Shown: one piece after another, positions 52,308-60,517 of the stretch | How the letters are laid out: each line of letters opens with the position of its first letter | Position numbering within the stretch: position 1 is the first letter of the stretch | Assembly: GCA_947382645.1 (NCBI GenBank) | Contig: CANDAE010000016.1 | Span: forward strand, 10,905-74,904 | Direction: 5' to 3' | Source: Suilimivivens sp009774465 | GTDB taxonomy: Bacteria; Bacillota; Clostridia; Lachnospirales; Lachnospiraceae | Length of the DNA stretch: 64,000 nt | Translations under genes and position numbers: made by a program | The notes under the pieces: model-generated | Databases searched by the model: none | Told to the model about the DNA's origin: nothing | The model's input: the letters and a program-made list of their open reading frames with translations, nothing else

Positions 52308-53666
52308 ATGAAAAATCCGTTTTACTATTTTGCAGCAAAATTTTATCAGGGTTTTAAACCGATAATTTTCAGAAGGCGTAATCAAAAGGTAATAAAAGAT
52401 CTGATACGGTTATGTCCTTTTGGTAATACAGAAAAACTATATGACAGTTATCTGATTAAAAAAATATCAGTAGTCATTTCTTTCCTGGTTATAGGAACAG
52501 CATTTGCAGCCTTTATTCATATCAACAGACAAATGGAAGGAAGTTTGGAAGGAATGCAGCTAAAAAGAAATGAATGGGAGGAAGGTGGTTATACAGTTAA
52601 GCTGCAGGCAAAAACCAGGGACTGGAGCAGAGAAATTCCATTTTTTATAGAAGAACGCAAATTAACAGAAGAAGAAATAAATTTATCATCAAAAAATTTG
52701 CAGATGGAGCTGTCTGAAATTATTAAGAAAGATAATCAGAATCTACAGCATGTAATAGATGATTTATATTTGCCATCCTCTGTATCAGGATATCCTTTTC
52801 AGATTAGATGGGAAAGCAGCAATACTGAGATAATCAGCTCCAGTGGAAAAGTAGAACGGTCTTATGCTGCAAAAGATATGGAACAGGTGACGCTTACTGC
52901 AATATTGATATACGAAGGAGAAAAAACAGAAGTTTCCTATGATGTATGGGTGCTCCCAAAGGAGCTTAATGAAGAAGATGAATTTTTTTGGCTTTTAAAG
53001 GAAGAACTTCGTGCAGAAGAAGAAAAGGAAAAACAAAACATGTTTATTAATCTGCCTTTAAGCCTGCATGAAAAGGAAATTGAATGGAAGGAGGTTAAAC
53101 CAGATGGCAGTGTGCTTTTTCTATGGGTGACTGTTTTAGGAAGCATAATGATATGCGCAGAGATGGACAGAGATCTTAGGAAAAGCTGTGAAAAGAGAAG
53201 AAAACAGTTACTTGCTGACTATTCAGGATTTGTCAATAAACTTCGGCTATATTTATCAGCCGGCCTTACCATAAAAAATGCGTTTATTAGAATAACAAAT
53301 GATTACGGCAAGAAGAAAGACTTTAAAGGCAGGAACTATTTGTACGAGGAAATGAAGAAATCCTGTTATCAGCTTGAGAATGGAGTGATGGAGGAAAAGG
53401 TATATCAGGAATTTGGCAGGCGTTGTGAAGAAATGAGATATCGAAAGCTTACTTTTTTACTATCTGCGCATTTGAAACAGGGTAACAGCCAGCTTCTTAA
53501 GTTATTGGAAGAAGAAGCTGACAATGCATTAGAGGATAGAAGGCAATTTGCAAAAAAGGCAGGGGAGGAGGCAGGAACAAAGCTGCTTTTTCCAATGATG
53601 TTAATGATGCTTGTGGTTATGGCTCTTATTCTACTGCCTGCCTGCTTTAATTTTGGAAATATTTAA
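52308..53666 (+). CDS. tadC: TadC-like pilus assembly protein with an extracellular Ig-like domain
   Basis: Platform protein of 452 residues, much longer than usual TadC. After a first TM segment (SVVISFLVIGTAFAAFIHI, about 54-72), about 190 residues (75-265) face outside. They contain an element matching atrophied bacterial Ig domains: LYLPSSVSGYPFQIRWESSN then EIISSSGKVERS and VTLTAILIYEGEKTEV. A second TM (about 268-285) leads to the cytoplasmic T2SSF domain (YSGFVNKLRLYLSAGLTIKN, LLSAHLKQGNSQLLKLLEEE) and a last TM (LLFPMMLMMLVVMALILLPA). It follows tadB by 13 bases. Confidence 0.85.
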   Translation: MKNPFYYFAAKFYQGFKPIIFRRRNQKVIKDLIRLCPFGNTEKLYDSYLIKKISVVISFLVIGTAFAAFIHINRQMEGSLEGMQLKRNEWEEGGYTVKLQAKTRDWSREIPFFIEERKLTEEEINLSSKNLQMELSEIIKKDNQNLQHVIDDLYLPSSVSGYPFQIRWESSNTEIISSSGKVERSYAAKDMEQVTLTAILIYEGEKTEVSYDVWVLPKELNEEDEFFWLLKEELRAEEEKEKQNMFINLPLSLHEKEIEWKEVKPDGSVLFLWVTVLGSIMICAEMDRDLRKSCEKRRKQLLADYSGFVNKLRLYLSAGLTIKNAFIRITNDYGKKKDFKGRNYLYEEMKKSCYQLENGVMEEKVYQEFGRRCEEMRYRKLTFLLSAHLKQGNSQLLKLLEEEADNALEDRRQFAKKAGEEAGTKLLFPMMLMMLVVMALILLPACFNFGNI

Positions 53667-53693
53667 AAATAACGTAAAAAATGGAGGAAAAGA

Positions 53694-53876
53694 ATGAAAA
53701 AAGAAAAAAACACTTTAAAAATCAGCAAAAATAATAAGGGTATGGGTACTGTGGAAATGATATTGATTATTGTAGTTTTAATTGGACTGGTGCTGATATT
53801 TAAAACACAGATTCAGGAGCTGGCAGGAACAATATTTGAAAAAATTTCAGCAGACAGTTCTGCTATTTTAGCCTGA
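53694..53876 (+). CDS. flp: Flp-type (type IVb) major pilin
   Basis: A 60-residue prepilin. A basic leader (MKKEKNTLKISKNNKG) ends in Gly before the processed N-terminus MGTVEMILIIVVLIGLVLIF, with Glu at +5 as the prepilin peptidase requires. A short hydrophilic end follows. It matches the Flp1-like family found in Clostridial Tad loci and is probably the main pilus subunit. AGGAGGAAA-type binding site (GGAGGAAAAGA) precedes the ATG. Its TGA stop overlaps the next gene's ATG (TGATG). Confidence 0.9.
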   Translation: MKKEKNTLKISKNNKGMGTVEMILIIVVLIGLVLIFKTQIQELAGTIFEKISADSSAILA

Positions 53877-55264
53877 TGAAAGGGTATCTTACGGTTTTTT
53901 TTTCCATGTCTTTGTCCATACTGACAGGGTTTATTTTATTGCTGGTGGGAGGCGCTGTTAACAATGCGGAAAAAGTCAGATTTGAAAGTGCTGTGGATAC
54001 CGGAATGAATGCAGTTCTTTCAGAATTTCACGCGGAGCTTTTTAAAAGATATGGACTGATTTATGTGGATGCTTTTTATCTGGGAAGCCAGCCTTCCATT
54101 GCTAATGTTGAAGCCAGGCTTAAGTATTATGTAGAGGAGAATACTTCACAAATTTTGGAAAAGAAAAATGCACCCTGGGGAAATCTTAACCATATTCAAA
54201 CAGAAATTTCTTCTTTTGAAACAGCGGCAGCGCAAATGGGAGCATCAATGAGAAATCAGGCAGTTAATTATGTTCAGGATAAGGGCATTGCCGGCAGGGA
54301 AAAAGAGGCCCTTGCTTATTTGGAAGAAATACAGTTTTTAAATGAGATGGATCCTGTAGGAAATTGGAGCCGGATTATGGAGCAGTTGTGGGGAATGGAG
54401 CTTCCTGTAATTCAAAATGAAAAAGGGTTATGGGAGGAAGTTCCCTTATCTAACCCTGCGGACTGGGCTTATGGAATGTTGGGAAGCGATATTCTCTACT
54501 TAAGTCAGGCGGATTTCCAATCGGTTAATCCGGCCCATGTTTTTCTTGAGAATTATATTTCTCACAGAGAAGTCAATAATAAAGAAACTGAAGGCAGAAT
54601 ATTTGAAAACAGCAAGGAAGATTTTCTTTCTTATTTATTTGATCAAATGGGTTATCTGGGGAATGCAAGGGAAGCGTCTTTACTTGACTGCCAACTGGAA
54701 TATATTGTAGGAGGAAAAGATTCTGATCTGGAAAATGTGAGAGTGGTGGCGGAAAGGCTGTTTAAATGGCGGTTTGCAGACAACCTCCTGTGCGCTTTTG
54801 GAGATGGAAATTTAAGGGTGCAGGCATCTGCAGCAGCAGAAGACCTTTTGGCAGTTCAGTTAAAAAGAGAGTTTATAGATCCGGTAGTTCAGAGCATTTT
54901 ATACGCCTGCGCATTTATAGAGAGTATTGGAGATCTTCGGATAATTTACAGTGGGGGTATGGTGCCTGTCAGAAAATCAGGTCATCAAATGTCAGTATTT
55001 CATTTACTAAGCGGTAATTTATATTCCGGCGGCGGTAAAGGCGGATTTACATATGACCAATATCTTGCCTGTATGATTCTGCTGGAGGATGAAGTAAACG
55101 TAAACATGCGGGCAATGGATATTATGGAAATGGATATACGACTTTTGGATGGAAACAGCTATTTTATGATGGACTGGTGTATTGAAAGGTATGAAGCATA
55201 TGTATCAGCAAAAAATGGCAGTGGAAATACTTATTCGTTAAGAAGAAAATATGGTTATTTTTAG
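53876..55264 (+). CDS. DUF5702 exported protein of the Tad locus (TadG-like)
   Basis: A 462-residue protein with one N-terminal TM segment (LTVFFSMSLSILTGFILLLV) and a large extracellular domain. The start KGYLTVFFSMSLSILTG resembles pseudopilin-like leaders of TadE/TadG proteins. The following VDTGMNAVLSEFHAELFKRY and GLIYVDAFYLG are the DUF5702 signature. It has no ribosome binding site and begins at the overlapping TGATG of flp, so it is translationally coupled. It is probably a minor pilus or tip component, but that is inference from position. Confidence 0.8.
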   Translation: MKGYLTVFFSMSLSILTGFILLLVGGAVNNAEKVRFESAVDTGMNAVLSEFHAELFKRYGLIYVDAFYLGSQPSIANVEARLKYYVEENTSQILEKKNAPWGNLNHIQTEISSFETAAAQMGASMRNQAVNYVQDKGIAGREKEALAYLEEIQFLNEMDPVGNWSRIMEQLWGMELPVIQNEKGLWEEVPLSNPADWAYGMLGSDILYLSQADFQSVNPAHVFLENYISHREVNNKETEGRIFENSKEDFLSYLFDQMGYLGNAREASLLDCQLEYIVGGKDSDLENVRVVAERLFKWRFADNLLCAFGDGNLRVQASAAAEDLLAVQLKREFIDPVVQSILYACAFIESIGDLRIIYSGGMVPVRKSGHQMSVFHLLSGNLYSGGGKGGFTYDQYLACMILLEDEVNVNMRAMDIMEMDIRLLDGNSYFMMDWCIERYEAYVSAKNGSGNTYSLRRKYGYF

Positions 55265-55269
55265 TTAAA

Positions 55270-55404
55270 ACGGAAGAAAGGAAAAATGCTCTCTTTAAAC
55301 GGGCAGTGTAACTGTAAAATGCAAATGGTAAAGGTCCCTTCTCTCAAGGTTTTCAAATATAGAAATGTTTCGTTTTATAAGGGAGCATTTTTCCTTTCTT
55401 CCGT
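55270..55404 (+). repeat. 26-bp inverted repeat (25/26) with 83-bp spacer over the start of a Tad gene
   Basis: Left arm 55270-55295 and right arm 55379-55404 are reverse complements except for one position (a T-G pair in RNA), with 22 consecutive perfect base pairs. The left arm contains the ribosome binding site (AAGAAAGG) and the ATG at 55286 of the next gene. In RNA the arms could fold and hide both. As DNA, the arms have the form of an invertible segment; flipping 55292-55382 would give stop codon TGA after 11 codons. The repeat is far too long to be chance in this composition. Confidence 0.85.
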
Positions 55405-56155
55405 AAAAGTTAAGGCAGGAATGGCATTAGAAGGAAGTCTGGTATTTCCTATATTTCTGTTTTTTATTATGACGATTCTCCTTAGTCTTGAGGCTGTTCG
55501 GTTTCAATCTCAGGTGCAGGAGGCATTGCATCAGGCAGGAAATAAAAATGCGTTTCTGGAATATAAGGTAAAGTATCTGGAAGGGGCACAGGAAAATGCA
55601 TCAGAGCAGGTAAAAATGTATCTGGACAGCCAGTTATCCCCATATCTTTGCATTCAGGGAGGACCGGAAGGCGTTCAATTACAGGACTTTTCAGTTTTGG
55701 AAGAGGGAACAGTCGAATATAAGATCAGCTATGAATTAAAGCCATTTATCAATTGGATTCCGATTGGAAAGATTACAATTAATGACAGGTTTTTCAGTCA
55801 TGGATGGATTGGCTATGTGAATGAGGCGGAACAGAAAAAAGACGGGGAGCCGGAAAAATATGTGTATATAACACGCACCGGAAGCAAATATCATTTGCTG
55901 AGGGACTGTACTTATCTGCATATCAGGATAGAGGCGGTAAATTATGAACAGGTAGAAGACATGCGGAACGCTTCCGGTGGAAAATATTATGCCTGTGAAA
56001 GATGCAGGCCGCAAAAGGCAGGAACTGTTTATGTCACTTCTGAAGGCGGCAGTTTTCATGGACAGGCAGACTGCTCGTCTCTTAAGAGAACTATTTATAT
56101 GGTTCCTCTAAGGGAAATACCGGAATACAGTCCCTGCAGTAAATGCGGGGGATAA
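55286..56155 (+). CDS. TadE-like pseudopilin with two tandem His/Cys (zinc-ribbon-like) units
   Basis: A 289-residue protein of the Tad operon. After an unusual 45-residue N-terminal extension comes a pseudopilin leader KAGMALEGSLVFPIFLFFIM with the TadE-like Glu and TM segment. The extracellular C-terminus holds two copies of one module: YVYITRTGSKYHLLRDCTYL ending CERC (His203, Cys208, Cys237, Cys240), and TVYVTSEGGSFHGQADCSSL ending CSKC (His258, Cys263, Cys284, Cys287). Each likely binds one Zn. An ATG at 55421 with AAGG five bases upstream could serve as a shorter start (244 residues) and would leave out the inverted repeat. Function beyond pilus biogenesis is unknown. Confidence 0.78.
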   Translation: MLSLNGQCNCKMQMVKVPSLKVFKYRNVSFYKGAFFLSSVKVKAGMALEGSLVFPIFLFFIMTILLSLEAVRFQSQVQEALHQAGNKNAFLEYKVKYLEGAQENASEQVKMYLDSQLSPYLCIQGGPEGVQLQDFSVLEEGTVEYKISYELKPFINWIPIGKITINDRFFSHGWIGYVNEAEQKKDGEPEKYVYITRTGSKYHLLRDCTYLHIRIEAVNYEQVEDMRNASGGKYYACERCRPQKAGTVYVTSEGGSFHGQADCSSLKRTIYMVPLREIPEYSPCSKCGG

Positions 56156-56190
56156 CAGTTTTATGAAATATGAGCAGGAGTTGCTAAAAT

Positions 56191-56601
56191 ATGATTGTTT
56201 ACCTTATGGGATTATTATTCTTAGCTGTATTGGCAGTACAGGATATAAAAGAGAAAAAAGTTTCAATATACAAGCTTTTTATTTCGGCGGCTATGGCGGT
56301 TGTCTACTGGTTTTTTAAAGGAGAGGTCAGTTGGAAGGAACTTTTATGTGGCGCAATTCCAGGTATAATGTTTTTGCTGCTGTCAGTTATTACAAAAGAA
56401 AATATTGGATATGGAGATGGGCTTACAGTTATTGTTTTGGGATTGTGGACAGGCATTTGGTTTACCTTTTATGTACTTTGTGTGGGACTAATGCTTTCCG
56501 GATTTTGTGCAGCTGTATATTTAATTAAAAAAAAGAGGGAAACTATACCGTTAATCCCGTTTTTATTAATAGGAATGGAGGTGGTATTAATATATGCGTA
56601 A
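56191..56601 (+). CDS. Prepilin peptidase (A24 family, CpaA/TadV-like)
   Basis: Membrane aspartic protease that cleaves prepilin leaders of the Flp pilin and pseudopilins in this locus. The 136-residue protein has about four TM segments and both catalytic motifs: an Asp in LAVLAVQDIKEKKVSIY (Asp18) and the GxGD motif in TKENIGYGDGLTVIVLGL. It lacks the N-methylating domain of PilD, as usual for TadV. It overlaps the next gene by eight bases. Confidence 0.87.
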   Translation: MIVYLMGLLFLAVLAVQDIKEKKVSIYKLFISAAMAVVYWFFKGEVSWKELLCGAIPGIMFLLLSVITKENIGYGDGLTVIVLGLWTGIWFTFYVLCVGLMLSGFCAAVYLIKKKRETIPLIPFLLIGMEVVLIYA

Positions 56602-57025
56602 AAAATGTAATGGGTATTTTACAATAGAAGCAGCCTTTATTTTACCAATTGTATTATTCATTTACCTGTTGATTATTCTTTCTGCCATGTTTTTATATTG
56701 CAGATGTGTAATTTCTCAGGATGAATTTTTATTAAGTATGCGGGGTGGAAGGTTTACCTGGGGAGAAGAAAACTATGGAGAGGTTATTTATGGCAGTGAG
56801 CAGGAAGTTTTTTGGTCAGCGGAAAATTATGTGCAGGAAAGATTCGCCGCCCGCAGGGGGAGCTATCCCTTTTATCCTCAGGAAAAGGTGCAGTGCAAAA
56901 TGGACAGTGAAGTATTGACAATGAAAGTAGTACAAAAAGGATCAAATAAAGAGATTATAAAACAGGTACAAAAAATAAATCCCATAAAAATGATTCGGGA
57001 AGGGAGAAAAAGAAATAATGCTTGA
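56594..57025 (+). CDS. TadE-like pseudopilin
   Basis: A 143-residue protein. A short basic leader ending in Gly (MRKKCNG) precedes YFTIEAAFILPIVLFIYLL with Glu at +5, the TadE/type IVb pseudopilin signature and a single TM segment. The remaining 100 residues are an extracellular, charged domain (WSAENYVQERFAARRGSYPF). Eight-base overlaps on both sides show translational coupling with the peptidase and the FHA gene. Probably a minor pilin. Confidence 0.82.
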   Translation: MRKKCNGYFTIEAAFILPIVLFIYLLIILSAMFLYCRCVISQDEFLLSMRGGRFTWGEENYGEVIYGSEQEVFWSAENYVQERFAARRGSYPFYPQEKVQCKMDSEVLTMKVVQKGSNKEIIKQVQKINPIKMIREGRKRNNA

Positions 57026-58130
57026 AACAAAATACTTTAGAGATTACAGACATAATTATCTGATTATAAAAGATAATGGCTGTTTACTGCAAAATACATA
57101 TCAGAGAAAAATGATTACGGAAAATAGGATTAAGGGGCTGCTTACAAGTCAGGAAAGAAATATAAATGGAGAAGTATTACTATATTATGAGATAACTTCA
57201 AAACAAAGTTTATTCAGTATTTATGATGGCAAGTGTATTTGCATGAGTCAGATTCAGGAATTATTTATGCAGTTAAAACTTGTAAACGACATGCTGTTAA
57301 ATTATTTACTGGATGGAAGTTGTCTGCTTCTGTTACCTGAATATATTTTTCAGGATCTGGAGACAAAGGAATTTTATTTTTTATATTATCCTGATCCTGA
57401 AGAAGGAGGTTTTGAAAAGTTAATTGATTTTCTTATTGCAAGGGTAAACAGTGAGGATATGAAAGCAGTTGAAATTGTATATAAAATAGCAGATTTATTC
57501 CATCAGGACCGGTTTGTATTAGATGAAATTTTAAAATGGTTTCAAGAGGAAGAAGAGTCCGTATGCAGTATTTCCGAAAGTACAACATGGGGATATCAGA
57601 AGAAAAATGAACCTGTTAATACCAGTCAGGAAGAAGAGAGTATGGAAGGGGGAATGGAAAAAGAAAGATTAAGCTGGTTTAATCGAATTATTTCAGCATT
57701 CTTAGAGAAAATAAAAAGAAAAAAGGCGTCGGGAAAGAGGGAAGAAATTTATCAATATGCCCAGACCAATGAAGAGATAATATATGAGCAGAGACTGGAT
57801 GTCGGAAATACGGTTTTTATTCCCTGGACAGAAAGCTGTGAAAACAAACTATATAGTATGGATAAAAAAAATAAATGTCATATTGATTTGGAAAAGCTTC
57901 CTCTTACAGTAGGCAAACTTGCCGGTGCTGTAGATATGGTAATTAACGAAAACAGTATAAGCCGGATGCATGCTAAATTTTCACGTAATGGCAATAAAAT
58001 ATTTATAACGGATTTAAATTCCACTAACGGTACTTTTCGGAATGGAATGCGCCTTTCTCCTAATGAATCGGAAATAATAGAACCGGGAGATGAAATTCGC
58101 CTTGGAAAATTAAAATTTGTTTACAGATAA
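57018..58130 (+). CDS. FHA-domain protein of the Tad locus (DUF6382 N-terminus)
   Basis: A cytoplasmic protein of 370 residues. The N-terminal 170 residues (NYLIIKDNGCLLQNTYQRKM, LLNYLLDGSCLLLLPEYIFQ, FYFLYYPDPEEGGFEKLIDF) fit DUF6382. A charged linker (about 175-255) follows, then a C-terminal FHA domain with VINENSISRMHAKFSRNGN and DLNSTNGTFRNGMRL, the phosphothreonine-binding loops (Ser-Arg-His and Asn). FHA domains read Thr phosphorylation, so pilus assembly may be controlled by a Ser/Thr kinase encoded elsewhere. It overlaps the TadE-like gene by eight bases and closes the locus. Confidence 0.85.
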   Translation: MLETKYFRDYRHNYLIIKDNGCLLQNTYQRKMITENRIKGLLTSQERNINGEVLLYYEITSKQSLFSIYDGKCICMSQIQELFMQLKLVNDMLLNYLLDGSCLLLLPEYIFQDLETKEFYFLYYPDPEEGGFEKLIDFLIARVNSEDMKAVEIVYKIADLFHQDRFVLDEILKWFQEEEESVCSISESTTWGYQKKNEPVNTSQEEESMEGGMEKERLSWFNRIISAFLEKIKRKKASGKREEIYQYAQTNEEIIYEQRLDVGNTVFIPWTESCENKLYSMDKKNKCHIDLEKLPLTVGKLAGAVDMVINENSISRMHAKFSRNGNKIFITDLNSTNGTFRNGMRLSPNESEIIEPGDEIRLGKLKFVYR

Positions 58131-58148
58131 AAGAAACCGCTTTATACT
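58120..58148 (+). promoter_or_regulatory. Possible promoter for the flavodoxin/SCP2-HIT-fumarase genes
   Basis: TTTACA (58120-58125), 17-base spacer, TATACT (58143-58148). The -35 overlaps the end of the FHA gene; the next start codon is 34 bases beyond. Confidence 0.5.
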
Positions 58149-58181
58149 AAATATAGTAGTTTACGGAAAGGCAGGGGCAAT

Positions 58182-59189
58182 ATGAAGATAAATATTTATT
58201 ATGGCGGAAGAGGTTTTATAGATGATCCAACTTTATACGTAATTAATAAGATGCAGACAGTATTGGAAGAATTGCGTGTCACCGTTGAAAGGTTTAATCT
58301 TTATGAATTAAAAAATAACATTACTACTCTGCCTCAGACTTTAAAAACTGCAGATGGAATTATACTGGCATCTACAGTGGAATGGTTTGGTATAGGCGGC
58401 TATATGCATCAGTTTTTAGATTCCTGCTGGTTATATGGGGACAAAGAAATCATTTCAAAAATCTATATGTGTCCTATTGTAATGTCAACAACTTATGGTG
58501 AAAGAGAAGGAAAACTGACGCTTACAGGTGCATGGGAAATGTTGGGAGGTCTTCCCTGCAGTGGAATCTGTGGTTATATTGCAGACAGTGCGGACTTGGA
58601 GCGCAATGAGGATTATAACAGAATTATCGAAAAAAAAGCAGAAAATATGTACCGTACCATTAATCAGAAAATTGCATGTTTTCCTGCAAGCAACCAGGCT
58701 GTGAAACAAATGGTATCCCTGACTCCCAATATTGATCTTACGCCCCAGGAATCAGAACAGTTGTCACAATATGCTGCTGATGACAGTTATGTAAAAAGAC
58801 AAAAACAGGATATTCAGGAATTAACCAGTTTATTCAGGGATTTAATGGATCACAGTGATCAGGAAGATGGTAATGAAGAATTTATCAAAGAGTTTAAAGA
58901 ACACTTTGTTCCCCAGGCAGGTTTTAAGGCTGTTTATAAGATCCAGATAGAAGGAAAGAAAAAACCTCTGATTATAGAAATAAATGGATCGGAAAATAAT
59001 TACTATTATGGAAGTGTGGAGCATTCAGATGTGGACATGCAGGTGAGCAGAGAAACTATGAATGATATTATATTTGCCAGAATGACATTTCAAAGGGCCT
59101 TTATGGGAGGCGCTATGAAGATGAAAGGTGATTTTAAAGTTTTAAGGACGTTAGACCAGATTTTTGCCTTTATGGAAAAAACATTATAA
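58182..59189 (+). CDS. Flavodoxin-like NAD(P)H reductase fused to an SCP2 sterol-binding domain
   Basis: A 335-residue cytoplasmic two-domain protein. Residues 1-165 resemble the flavodoxin/NADPH-dependent FMN reductase fold (MKINIYYGGRGFIDDPTLYV, ADGIILASTVEWFGIGGYMH with QFLDSCW, CPIVMSTTYGEREGKL). Residues 225-335 resemble SCP2, a hydrophobic-ligand carrier (FKAVYKIQIEGKKKPLIIEI, YYYGSVEHSDVDMQVSRETM, MKMKGDFKVLRTLDQIFAFM). Such a fusion could reduce or hold a lipid-like or quinone-like ligand, but this is inference. It precedes hit by 15 bases. GGAAAGGCAGGGG upstream gives a good binding site. Confidence 0.75.
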   Translation: MKINIYYGGRGFIDDPTLYVINKMQTVLEELRVTVERFNLYELKNNITTLPQTLKTADGIILASTVEWFGIGGYMHQFLDSCWLYGDKEIISKIYMCPIVMSTTYGEREGKLTLTGAWEMLGGLPCSGICGYIADSADLERNEDYNRIIEKKAENMYRTINQKIACFPASNQAVKQMVSLTPNIDLTPQESEQLSQYAADDSYVKRQKQDIQELTSLFRDLMDHSDQEDGNEEFIKEFKEHFVPQAGFKAVYKIQIEGKKKPLIIEINGSENNYYYGSVEHSDVDMQVSRETMNDIIFARMTFQRAFMGGAMKMKGDFKVLRTLDQIFAFMEKTL

Positions 59190-59204
59190 ATAAGGAGCAT
59201 GTAA

Positions 59205-59630
59205 ATGAAAAAAGAAATAATTTCGCAGGACAATTGTATTTTTTGTAAAATAATTGCAGGTGAGATCCCATCTCATACCATTTATGAAGACGAACAGTTT
59301 AAAGTAATTCTTGATGTAGGTCCGGCAACAAGAGGACACGCGCTTATTATTCCAAAGAACCATTATGCCAATCTATATGAACTTCCTGAAGAAATGGCAG
59401 CGGATGCAATGAAGCTTGCTAAAAAGTTAATGATTAAAATGACGGAAAAACTCCATTGTGATGGATTTAATGTGATTCAAAATAATGGAGAAGTTGCAGG
59501 TCAGACAGTTTTTCATTTTCATATGCATTTGATCCCCAGATATAAAGAGGATGGAGAAATATTGAAATATATTGCCGGGGAACCCGGATCAGAGGAGTTA
59601 GAACAAATCAGAAAAGCAATTGTGAAGTGA
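59205..59630 (+). CDS. HIT family protein (nucleotide hydrolase/transferase)
   Basis: A 141-residue histidine-triad protein that hydrolyses nucleotide phosphoramidates or related adenylates. It has the N-terminal zinc-site CIFCKIIAGEIPSHTIYEDE and DVGPATRGHALIIPKNHYAN, and the catalytic triad HFHMHLIPRY (H-x-H-x-H). Length and sequence match bacterial HinT/Hit. AAGGAG is seven bases from the ATG. It is probably co-transcribed with the fumarase genes, a chance neighbourhood as far as I can tell. Confidence 0.92.
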   Translation: MKKEIISQDNCIFCKIIAGEIPSHTIYEDEQFKVILDVGPATRGHALIIPKNHYANLYELPEEMAADAMKLAKKLMIKMTEKLHCDGFNVIQNNGEVAGQTVFHFHMHLIPRYKEDGEILKYIAGEPGSEELEQIRKAIVK

Positions 59631-59651
59631 TACTGCGGAGATAACTTAATA

Positions 59652-60494
59652 ATGAGAACAATTCACATAAATAAAATTATAGAAAATGTAAAAGAAATGT
59701 GTATCGAAGCCAATCATTACCTGACAGATGATATGAAGCAGGCGCTAAAGCAGTCGGAACAGAAAGAAAAATCATCCCTGGGAAAGCAGATATTGGCCCA
59801 GCTTGAAGATAATTTGGAGATTGCTGCGAAGGATATGATTCCAATCTGCCAGGATACAGGCATGGCTGTTGTTTTTATAGAAATAGGGCAGGAGGTTTAC
59901 GTTGAAGGAGGACTTCTTACAGATGCGGTAAATGAAGGTGTAAGGCAGGGATACATTGAGGGGTATCTTCGCAAATCTGTGGTTAAAGATCCCATATTCA
60001 GGGAGAATACAAATGATAATACCCCTGCAGTAATTCATTATGATGTAGTTGCCGGTGATCAAATCAAAATAGTACTTGCACCTAAAGGGTTTGGAAGCGA
60101 AAATATGAGCCGGATTTTTATGTTGAAACCTGCTGATGGAATAGAAGGTGTTAAAAAAGCAATTCTTACTGCGGTGAAGGATGCCGGACCGAATGCATGT
60201 CCTCCTATGGTAGTAGGTGTAGGTATCGGAGGCACCTTTGAAAAATGTGCAATTTTAGCCAAGAAAGCACTGACACGTTCTGCGAACGAGCCTTCTTCGG
60301 TTTCGTATGTACGCGAGCTGGAGGAGGAATTATTAAAAAAAATCAATCAGTCAGGAATAGGCCCGGGAGGATTGGGCGGAAGTACTACTGCGCTGGCTGT
60401 TAATATTGATACTTATCCTACGCATATTGCAGGACTTCCGGTAGCTGTTAATATTTGCTGCCATGTAAACAGGCATTGCGTGCGAGTACTTTAG
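59652..60494 (+). CDS. Class I fumarate hydratase (or L-tartrate dehydratase), alpha subunit
   Basis: Iron-sulfur hydro-lyase subunit, 280 residues. It has Cys in DMIPICQDTGMAVVF, GPNACPPMVVGVGIGGTFEK and the closing CCHVNRHCVRVL; three of these Cys hold the labile [4Fe-4S] cluster in the family. RENTNDNTPAVIHYDVV and the glycine-rich GPGGLGGSTTALAV support the identity. The split alpha/beta form is typical of anaerobes and oxygen-sensitive. Sequence alone does not separate fumarase from tartrate dehydratase; fumarase is the more likely role in a fermenting Clostridium. The beta subunit follows. Confidence 0.88.
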   Translation: MRTIHINKIIENVKEMCIEANHYLTDDMKQALKQSEQKEKSSLGKQILAQLEDNLEIAAKDMIPICQDTGMAVVFIEIGQEVYVEGGLLTDAVNEGVRQGYIEGYLRKSVVKDPIFRENTNDNTPAVIHYDVVAGDQIKIVLAPKGFGSENMSRIFMLKPADGIEGVKKAILTAVKDAGPNACPPMVVGVGIGGTFEKCAILAKKALTRSANEPSSVSYVRELEEELLKKINQSGIGPGGLGGSTTALAVNIDTYPTHIAGLPVAVNICCHVNRHCVRVL

Positions 60495-60517
60495 AGAGGA
60501 AGGATACAGAAATCGTT

